Part shown: piece by piece, positions 57,563 to 64,000 of the stretch
Position numbering within the stretch: position 1 is the first letter of the stretch
How the letters are laid out: every line of letters begins with the position of its first letter
From: Cherax quadricarinatus
Taxonomy: Eukaryota > Arthropoda > Malacostraca > Decapoda > Parastacidae
Assembly: GCF_038502225.1 (NCBI RefSeq)
Contig: NC_091346.1
Location: forward strand, 11,183,420 to 11,247,419
Reading direction: 5' to 3'
Length of the DNA: 64,000 bases
Position numbers and translations under genes: made by a program
The notes under the pieces: model-generated
Seen by the model: the letters and a program-made list of their open reading frames with translations, nothing else
Told to the model about the DNA's origin: nothing
Database searches by the model: none

Positions 57563-60500
57563 TGGAACCAAACTCGTATAAACTATCCATTATAAGTTGG
57601 AATATTGCGTCACTTAGAAAAAGATTTTCTGACCTGCATCATAAAGTAACCACTGAATCCATTGATATTGTGTGTCTACAAGAGTGCAGAGTCCCTGAAA
57701 AATCCCAACCCCCTAAATTGCCATCGTTTGTTGCATATAACCTCAAATCTACTAATTCTTGTGTTCTATATATTAAAAAATCACTTCCCCATCAATTTCT
57801 TGCACACAAGAAAACAGAGGGGCTACAGTATCACGGTGTTAGGATTTATATTGGGAACTCTGCTCTCAACATATTTAACTTGTATGCTCCTGCTGATAAG
57901 TTTAATTACTTGGAGCTCTCAACTTGTGCTCAGTCTGAACCTACTCTCATTATTGGTGATTATAATGCAAGACACAAAAGCATTGGAAACTCTCAGTTTG
58001 GTAATTGTAATGGCAATCAACTGTTGTCACTCTTATACAGTCATGATAATGTGCAAATTGTAGGTGACCTTGAACCCACACATATCTATGGAGGTGTCCT
58101 TGATCTGTGCCTGGGCTTCAACATTACTTCTGCCAGCTGTGAGTCTTCCATTGTAACAGATATAGCGTCTGATCATTTCCCAAGGCTAACCTCTCTAGAT
58201 ATTGGTAATACTATTCTCCCTGGTGGGATATTCAAACGGAAACGTCTTAATGTTTCCCCTGATCAACATGATGACTTTGTTGCACATGTGACTGACTGGT
58301 ATAATTCCTATGAGTGTACCTCTGTCGAGACTTTTAACAATGACCTTGTGAGCAGTATTCAGAACTTCTTAGAGCCGCCTCTGAAACCTCCTACTACTCT
58401 AAATCCAAATGACTTCCATAATAATCATAAGTCTTATAAAAACCATACCTATTACAATGATTCTAAACTTCGAACATTGAAACGTACTGCTCGCAGACTA
58501 GGCCTAGCCTATAGAAACCATCGTACCCCTGAAATGCTGAGCCTCTTCCAAACTGCCCTTGCTGCTGCCAGAGAGCGTATGACAGAGCTGCGGCAAACAG
58601 ACTGGGAACAATTTGTCAATGGTCTCAATGCTCACACCCCACTTAGCCGGGCATGGAGGGACATAAATAGAATTAAGGGTAACAGAACTGGGCAGATCGC
58701 GCACCCTCATCCCTTGCATAGGGCGAATGAGTTAGTCAGTGCTTGGGCTGCTACATCTAGCTATGACAGTCTTCCCAGTACCACACAGGCGAAATTAATG
58801 GACAAATATGATGCAAGGGAGAGACTTGTTTGCTTTATGCTCAGCAAGGCAGATGACTGCAACATTCCTTTCACTAATTATGAACTTGATGCAGCACTAA
58901 CTAAGGGCAACTCCACGTCGCCTGGTGAGGATGGTATTACTTACAACATACTCAGATTGCTGTGTCGAGTACCAGGTAATCCTTTACTTGAATTATATAA
59001 CATGAGTTATGTCACTGGGGAGCTCCCTAAATCATGGACCAATAGCCTCATTATTCCCATTCCAAAGCCCAATCAACAAAACTCATTTCGCCCAATATCC
59101 CTTACTAGCTGCTTGTGTAAAACATTCGAAAGGATGATTCTTAATCGTCTTATGCACAGAATTAAGGAATTCTTGTCACCCCGGTTGCATGGCTTCATGC
59201 ATGGAAGGAGTGTGCATCATTGCATTACCACCTTTCTCACTCTGCACATTGACAGCTCATACACTACGTTCCTTGACCTTAAATCCGCTTTTGATGTAGC
59301 CAACCGACATGTAATCATTAGTGAACTTGCCAGAATGGATGTTGGAGGATGGCTTCTCCGCTGGATTAAAGGTTACCTGTCCAACAGAAAGTCGTCTGTG
59401 TTGTTCCAGGGACATAGAAGTGTAACTAAAGATTTTGAATTAGGAACCCCACAGGGAGGTGTGCTTAGTCCCACCCTTTTCAACATTTTGATTAATGCCT
59501 TACTTAATGCCATGCCTAGCCAGCCCCATCATTATATGGTTAGTTTTGCTGATGACATAATGATTCACACTACCGGATTCTCCAACACCCAAAACATTCT
59601 TAATCATGTACTAGCCTCGTGTCAGGACCTGGGGTTAATAATCTCAGGGGATAAAACAAAGATACTCAACAGGCGTCCTCCTCGGCAGAGAGGCACAGTT
59701 CGTCAGATCCAGTTGCATGATGGGTCTCTTCTAGAATATGTAAGCAGATACAGGTATCTAGGCTTTGAGGTTCCACTACTTGGACCTGTTGTAACGAGAC
59801 TTTGTCGCCAATACAAAGAAAGGCTGAGAGCACTTAGAGTTGTGGCAGGTTTTCATCCCAGGTATGGTGCTAATGTTAAAATTGTGAAAATGATGTATCT
59901 TGCTTATATTAGATCATTGGTTGATTATGCGGCGCCACTACTTGCACTCGTGTCTGACTGGAAGCTTGGAGGGCTGGAAAAACTGCAAAACGAAGCAATG
60001 AGGATCATCCTAGGATGCCCTCGTACTGCCAAAATTTTAAATATGCGGAAAGAACTTAATATTCCAAGCATTAGAGATCGTGTTACTGAAAGAAATATCC
60101 TTATTGGGGTCAATATGCTTAGGCTAGCCCATTCAAACCCCTGCACAGAAGCCCTCCAAACTTTCCTCAGCACTGGTGAACATCCTTCCAGATGGATCGA
60201 AAAAACTGGAACCGACCTCCGCATGAACCAGCTACATGATCTATATCAAGTTAGACAACAGAGACATTTCCCTGCTCCATGGGATATTACCCCATTCCAA
60301 ACTACCATTCCTCCATTTCCCCCCAAAACTCTTCTTAAATCACAACCAAAGCTTCGTCTTGAAGCCAAACATGATGCCTTAAGCTGTATTGATAACTTAG
60401 TCACACAGAACAATCTTTCACAAATTATTTACGTCGATGGTTCTGTTCACCAGTCCACTGGTGCAGCTGGTAGTGCTGCTGTTGTCACACAGAGTGATGG

Positions 60501-61272
60501 CTCTCATAAAGAAATTGGAGCACGCATCAATAACTGGGCCTCTACCCTTCAAACAGAACTGTTTGCCATACTCCTTGCACTCAAATGTGTCCATGTATCT
60601 AAGGTTGACACTTTAATTGTAACTGATTCTCTGTCATCCATAAATGCTCTCAACTCATTAAGTATAAATTGTGGCATGCTTGTGTCAGAAGCCAGACATA
60701 GGTATGGTAAGATTGTGGACAGTGGAGTCAGAGTGCACATGCTGTGGATTCCATCTCACATTGGTCTTCAGATGCATGATAGAACTGATAAATTGGCTAA
60801 GCTGTATGCTTTCAAAGAGGGGGTAGATTACAATCTTGGGTTGTCAGTTAGCAGTTTGAGAACAATAATACGAAAAGAACTTCAAATGAACTTTATTGAC
60901 TTAAGACTTAGGGAGATTGACACAAGTCAGTCCATCTATCATCATTCCATCATGCAGGAGGAGCCACATGTCTATGGTGCATCCAACAAGATAAGCAGAC
61001 TCTTGGATGTCACTACTGCCCGGCTCCGGCTGGGTTACAAGTATCTTTGGCAGGTTAAATCACCACCACCAGATGTAGACCAAACGAAATGTAAACTTTG
61101 CCAGATGGACTATTGTCACACCTTGCGTCATTATGTACTGGAGTGTGATCAAATTAATGAATTTAGAAACAACTCACTCAGAAATGTTCAAGAAATGGCA
61201 AAGTATTTTATCCACAGTGGTATATTGCAGACCATTCTGGAGAAATACCCTGACTTTGCTAGCTGTAAATAA
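57562..61272 (+). CDS. ORF2 polyprotein: APE endonuclease, reverse transcriptase, RNase H
   Basis: Intact, 1236 residues, start ATG 57562-57564 overlapping the ORF1 stop (TAATG). Endonuclease: LSIISWNIASLRKRFSD, VCLQECRVP, IIGDYNARHKS (about 130), TDIASDHFP (about 203). RT: STSPGEDGITYNILRLLC, PIPKPNQQNSFRPISLTSCL (about 510), TFLDLKSAFDVANRH (about 570), ELGTPQGGVLSPTLFNILIN (about 628), VSFADDIMIHT (about 663). RNase H: IYVDGSVHQSTGAAG (about 956), QTELFAILLALK, IVTDSLSSINAL, MHDRTDKLAKLY (about 1072), so D, E, D and D are all present. C-terminal knuckle: CKLCQMDYCHTLRHYVLEC (about 1176). No defect is visible, so the protein could be functional. Length and layout fit I-superfamily elements. 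Confidence 0.93.
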   Translation: MEPNSYKLSIISWNIASLRKRFSDLHHKVTTESIDIVCLQECRVPEKSQPPKLPSFVAYNLKSTNSCVLYIKKSLPHQFLAHKKTEGLQYHGVRIYIGNSALNIFNLYAPADKFNYLELSTCAQSEPTLIIGDYNARHKSIGNSQFGNCNGNQLLSLLYSHDNVQIVGDLEPTHIYGGVLDLCLGFNITSASCESSIVTDIASDHFPRLTSLDIGNTILPGGIFKRKRLNVSPDQHDDFVAHVTDWYNSYECTSVETFNNDLVSSIQNFLEPPLKPPTTLNPNDFHNNHKSYKNHTYYNDSKLRTLKRTARRLGLAYRNHRTPEMLSLFQTALAAARERMTELRQTDWEQFVNGLNAHTPLSRAWRDINRIKGNRTGQIAHPHPLHRANELVSAWAATSSYDSLPSTTQAKLMDKYDARERLVCFMLSKADDCNIPFTNYELDAALTKGNSTSPGEDGITYNILRLLCRVPGNPLLELYNMSYVTGELPKSWTNSLIIPIPKPNQQNSFRPISLTSCLCKTFERMILNRLMHRIKEFLSPRLHGFMHGRSVHHCITTFLTLHIDSSYTTFLDLKSAFDVANRHVIISELARMDVGGWLLRWIKGYLSNRKSSVLFQGHRSVTKDFELGTPQGGVLSPTLFNILINALLNAMPSQPHHYMVSFADDIMIHTTGFSNTQNILNHVLASCQDLGLIISGDKTKILNRRPPRQRGTVRQIQLHDGSLLEYVSRYRYLGFEVPLLGPVVTRLCRQYKERLRALRVVAGFHPRYGANVKIVKMMYLAYIRSLVDYAAPLLALVSDWKLGGLEKLQNEAMRIILGCPRTAKILNMRKELNIPSIRDRVTERNILIGVNMLRLAHSNPCTEALQTFLSTGEHPSRWIEKTGTDLRMNQLHDLYQVRQQRHFPAPWDITPFQTTIPPFPPKTLLKSQPKLRLEAKHDALSCIDNLVTQNNLSQIIYVDGSVHQSTGAAGSAAVVTQSDGSHKEIGARINNWASTLQTELFAILLALKCVHVSKVDTLIVTDSLSSINALNSLSINCGMLVSEARHRYGKIVDSGVRVHMLWIPSHIGLQMHDRTDKLAKLYAFKEGVDYNLGLSVSSLRTIIRKELQMNFIDLRLREIDTSQSIYHHSIMQEEPHVYGASNKISRLLDVTTARLRLGYKYLWQVKSPPPDVDQTKCKLCQMDYCHTLRHYVLECDQINEFRNNSLRNVQEMAKYFIHSGILQTILEKYPDFASCK

Positions 61273-61296
61273 AGCATTACCACATGTGTGCATGTG
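61268..61296 (+). other. Very short 3' end of the I-type element with AATAAA at the stop
   Basis: TGTAAATAAAGCATTACC: the stop codon TAA overlaps AATAAA. Within about 25 bp the sequence passes into the tail of the neighbouring minus-strand CR1, so either the 3' UTR is very short or it was cut by that insertion. Confidence 0.5.
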
Positions 61297-64000
61297 TGTA
61301 CTCACCTATTTGTACTCACCTATTTGTGGTTGCAGGGGTCGAGTCCTAGCTCCTGGCCCCGCCTCTTCACCGGTTGCTACTAGACCCTCTCTCTCCCCGC
61401 TCCATGAGCTTTATCAAACCTCGTCTTAAAACTGTGTATGGTTCCTGCCTCCACTACGTCATTTTCTAGGCTATTCCACTGCCTTACAACTCTATGACTG
61501 AAGAAATACTTCCTACTATCTCTCTGACTCATTTGTGTCTTCAACTTCCAATTGTGGCCTCTTGTTTCTGTGTCCCCTCCCTGGAACATCCTGTCCTTGT
61601 CCACCTTGTCTATTCCACGCAGTATTTTATATGTCGTTATCATGTCTCCCCTGACCCTCCTGTCCTCCAGTGTCGTCAGGCCGATTTCCCTTAATCTTTC
61701 TTCATAGGACATTCCCCTTAGCTCTGGAACTAACCTTGTTGCAAACCTTTGTACTTTCTCTAGTTTCTTGACGTGCTTTATCAAGTGCGGGTTCCAAACA
61801 GGTGCTGCATACTCCAGTATGGGCCTGACATACACGGTGTACAGTGTCTTGAATGATTCCTTACTAAGGTGTCGGAATGCTGTTCTCAGGTTTGCCAGGC
61901 GCCCATATGCTGCAGCAGTTATCTGATTGATGTGTGCTTCCGGAGACATGCTCGGTGTTATACTCACCCCAAGATCTTTCTCCTTGAGTGAGGTTTGCAG
62001 TCTTTGGCCACCTAGCCTATACTCTGTCTGTGGTCTTCTGTGCCCTTCCCCTATCTTCATGACTTTGCATTTGGCAGGATTAAATTCGAGAAGCCATTTG
62101 CTGGACCAGGTGTCCAGTCTGTCCAGGTCTCTTTGAAGTCCTGCCTGGTCCTCATCAGATTTAATTCTCCTCATTAACTTCACATCATCTGCAAACAGGG
62201 ACACTTCTGAGTCTAACCCTTCCGTCATGTCGTTCACATATACCAAAAATAGCACTGGTCCTAGGACCGACCCCTGTGGGACCCCGCTCGTCACAGGTGC
62301 CCACTGTGATACATCATTACGTACCATGACTCGTTGTTGCCTCCCTGTCAGGTATTCTCTGATCCATTGCAGTGCCCTTCCTGTTATATGCGCCTGATGC
62401 TCTAGCTTCTGCACTAATCTCTTGTGAGGAACTGTGTCAAAGGCCTTCTTGCAGTCCAAGAAGATGCAATCAACCCACCCCTCTCTCTCTTGTCTTACTT
62501 CTGTTATTTTATCATAAAACTCCAGAAGGTTTGTGACACAGGATTTGCCTTCCGTGAATCCGTGCTGGTTGGCATTTATACTCCTGTTCCGTTCCAGGTG
62601 CTCCACCACTCTCCTCCTGATAATCTTCTCCATAATTTTGCATACTATACACGTCAATGACACAGGTCTATAGTTTAGTGCCTCTTTTCTGTCTCCTTTT
62701 TTGAAAATGGGAACTACATTTGCTGTCTTCCATACCTCAGGTAGTTGCCCAGTTTCCAGGGATGTGTTGAAGATTGTGGTAAGTGGTACGCACAACATAT
62801 CTGCTCCCTCTCTAAGGACCCATGGAGAGATGTTGTCCGGTCCCATTGCCTTTGAGGTATCGATGTCCCTTAGCAGTTTCTTCACCTCCTCCTCATCTGT
62901 ATGTATGTCGTCCAACACTTGTTGGTGTATTCCTTGTTGGTGTCCCCATCTGGTCTGTCCCCCCAGAGTCCTTCCTGTCTCTACTGTAAATACTTCCTTA
63001 AATCTCGTGTTGAGCTCCTCACATACCTCTTGATCGTTTCTTGTGAGTTCCCCACCTTCTTTCCTCAGCCTTATCACCTGGTCCTTGACTGTTGTCTTCT
63101 TCCTAATGTGGCTATACAGCAGTTTCGGGTCAGATTTGACTTTCGATGCTATGTCGTTTTCATACTGTCTCTGGGCCTCCCTCCTTATCTGCGCATACTC
63201 GTTTCTGGCTCTTCTACTAATCTCCTTGTTTTCCTGGGTCCTATGCCTCCTGTACCTTTTCCATTCTCTGTTGCACTTAGCTTTTGCCTCCCTACACCTT
63301 CGGGTAAACCAAGGACTCGTCTTGGTCTTCCTATTATTTCTGTTTCCCTTGGGAACAAAACTTTCCTCTGCCTCCTTGCACTTTGTTGCCACATATTCCA
63401 TCATCTCGTTTACTGATTTTCCTACCATTTCTCTGTCCCACTGAACCTCCTGCAGGAAGTTTCTCATACCTGTGTAGTCCCCCCTTTTATAGTTTGGCCT
63501 GTCCCCTTCAGTTCCTGTTACCTTCTCCACTTGTAACTCTACTATATAGTCAAAACTCAGAACCACATGATCGCTAGCTCCAAGGGGCCTCTCGTAAGTG
63601 ATGTCCTCGATGTCTGAACTGCTCAGGGTGAACACAAGATCCAGTCTTGCTGGCTCATCCTCCCCTCTCTCTCTGGTTGTGTCCCTGACATGTTGATGCA
63701 TGAGGTTTTCAAGTACCACATCCATCATCTTTGCTCTCCATGTTTCGGGACCCCCATGTGGCTCCAGGTTTTCCCAGTCGATCTCCCTGTGGTTGAAATC
63801 GCCCATTACCAGTAACTTTGCTCTGCTCGAGTGAGCTCTTCTTGCCACCTCAGCCAGTGTGTCCACCATCACCCTGTTGTTTTCTTCGTACTCCTCTCTT
63901 GGCCTCCTGCAGTTCTGTGGTGGGTTATACATCACTCCAATGACTACTTTATGTTCTCCGGACTGAATTGTACCTACAATGTAGTCTCTTTCTCCAATCA
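61297..64000 (-). mobile_element. CR1-clade retrotransposon, well preserved, runs off the right edge
   Basis: Minus strand. The 3' tail on + is two 14-bp units TACTCACCTATTTG (61299-61326) followed by TGGTTGCAGGGGTCGAGTCC. ORF2 occupies 61380 to the window edge. I recognise this as a young decapod CR1 family, the same as the fragments at 33916-35036 and 35089-35700. The 5' part including ORF1 lies outside the window. Confidence 0.92.
61380..63998 (-). CDS. CR1 ORF2: APE endonuclease and reverse transcriptase (5' partial)
   Basis: Open from the window edge to a stop at 61380-61382, at least 870 residues; the first in-frame start-like codon (63935) is internal because IGERDYIVGTIQSGEHKVV precedes it. 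Endonuclease: VMGDFNHREIDWENL, ENLMHQHVRDTTRERG, LGASDHVVLSF. RT: VWKTANVVPIFKKGDRKEAL, NYRPVSLTCIVCKIMEKII, NQHGFTEGKSCVTNLLEFYD, FLDCKKAFDTVPHKRL, TSGVPQGSVLGPVLFLVYVN, SLFADDVKLMRR (catalytic Asp pair). C-terminus: DLGVSITPSMSPEAHI, YVRPILEYAAPVWNPHL, RRVRGDMITTYKILRG, FFSHRVVRQWNSL. No stop or frameshift is seen in the window, so it may be recently active. Confidence 0.93.
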   Translation of the reverse strand: MGERDYIVGTIQSGEHKVVIGVMYNPPQNCRRPREEYEENNRVMVDTLAEVARRAHSSRAKLLVMGDFNHREIDWENLEPHGGPETWRAKMMDVVLENLMHQHVRDTTRERGEDEPARLDLVFTLSSSDIEDITYERPLGASDHVVLSFDYIVELQVEKVTGTEGDRPNYKRGDYTGMRNFLQEVQWDREMVGKSVNEMMEYVATKCKEAEESFVPKGNRNNRKTKTSPWFTRRCREAKAKCNREWKRYRRHRTQENKEISRRARNEYAQIRREAQRQYENDIASKVKSDPKLLYSHIRKKTTVKDQVIRLRKEGGELTRNDQEVCEELNTRFKEVFTVETGRTLGGQTRWGHQQGIHQQVLDDIHTDEEEVKKLLRDIDTSKAMGPDNISPWVLREGADMLCVPLTTIFNTSLETGQLPEVWKTANVVPIFKKGDRKEALNYRPVSLTCIVCKIMEKIIRRRVVEHLERNRSINANQHGFTEGKSCVTNLLEFYDKITEVRQEREGWVDCIFLDCKKAFDTVPHKRLVQKLEHQAHITGRALQWIREYLTGRQQRVMVRNDVSQWAPVTSGVPQGSVLGPVLFLVYVNDMTEGLDSEVSLFADDVKLMRRIKSDEDQAGLQRDLDRLDTWSSKWLLEFNPAKCKVMKIGEGHRRPQTEYRLGGQRLQTSLKEKDLGVSITPSMSPEAHINQITAAAYGRLANLRTAFRHLSKESFKTLYTVYVRPILEYAAPVWNPHLIKHVKKLEKVQRFATRLVPELRGMSYEERLREIGLTTLEDRRVRGDMITTYKILRGIDKVDKDRMFQGGDTETRGHNWKLKTQMSQRDSRKYFFSHRVVRQWNSLENDVVEAGTIHSFKTRFDKAHGAGRERV

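Larger units (their letters stand above)
51501..61296 (+). mobile_element. I-superfamily non-LTR retrotransposon with nested insertion
   Basis: 5' UTR (51501-51769), ORF1 split by a foldback complex (51770-52057 and 56157-57562), intact ORF2 (57562-61272), and a 3' UTR of about 20 bp that abuts the CR1 tail at 61297. RNase H after the RT and three cysteine-histidine knuckles in ORF1 place it with I/Nimb/Loa-type elements. The intact ORF2 marks it as one of the youngest elements here. Confidence 0.85.

Noticed and set aside
62901..63444. Plus-strand hydrophobic ORFs of 133-171 codons
   Set aside because: Antisense shadows of the intact CR1 ORF2.

Overview
This is a repeat-dominated stretch of eukaryotic nuclear DNA, most likely from a decapod crustacean (crayfish, lobster or crab type). 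The assignment rests on repeat families I recognise as common in decapods: the ACCTGGAGG dispersed repeat, CR1 tails reading TACTCACCTATTTG then a GTCGAGTC block, an RTE 3' end with a TCGGGCCACCCTGCCTTGG block, tRNA-derived SINEs, and repeats carrying CGAAACGTTTCG. I found no host protein-coding gene, rRNA gene or functional tRNA gene. Everything recognisable is a mobile element or a tandem array, and one 100-base assembly gap lies at 51401-51500.

Layout. 1-8870: a minus-strand L2/CR1-like non-LTR element, swollen by a 6.2 kb 18-bp minisatellite inside the C-terminus of its ORF and hit by a SINE with a 15-bp target duplication. 8871-9755: 20 copies of a 44-bp unit. 9756-12290: a second decayed CR1-like element with about 1 kb inserted. 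12369-13576: a Penelope-tail unit and two copies of a TIR element embedded in TA microsatellite. 13577-15742: an RTE-type element with one stop codon. 15744-22320: an inverted (foldback) Penelope-like element, split by a nearly full-length CR1 whose ORF1 has an esterase domain. 22459-23696: the C-terminal part of a non-LTR element with a restriction-like endonuclease. 23914-24734: TA microsatellite and a third TIR element. 24850-27058: a 24-bp array. 27212-33915: a 27-bp GC-rich array with a giant inverted arrangement, running into a CR1 ORF. 33916-37250: CR1 fragments and a SINE. 37260-41178: a 13/15-bp array. 41650-48536: a 22-bp array with a 2156-bp higher-order period. 48540-51400: a second Penelope-like element interrupted by a small foldback with a 15-bp target duplication. 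51500-61290: an I-superfamily element with intact ORF2, its ORF1 interrupted by a 4 kb foldback array that itself carries a second L2-like copy. 61297-64000: a well-preserved CR1 ORF2 running off the right edge.

The six minisatellite arrays make up about 42% of the window. Two themes stand out. (1) Minisatellites are tied to retrotransposon coding sequence: the 18-bp array is an expansion of six codons (THRHNT) still present once in the sister copy at 53 kb. (2) Penelope-like tails recur as inverted dimers or tandem arrays with 15-bp target duplications, and each family has a hammerhead-ribozyme-like core (CTGANGA, stem II, GAAA) with the same one-base insertion. The long ORFs inside the arrays are by-products of repeats that lack stop codons and should not be read as genes.
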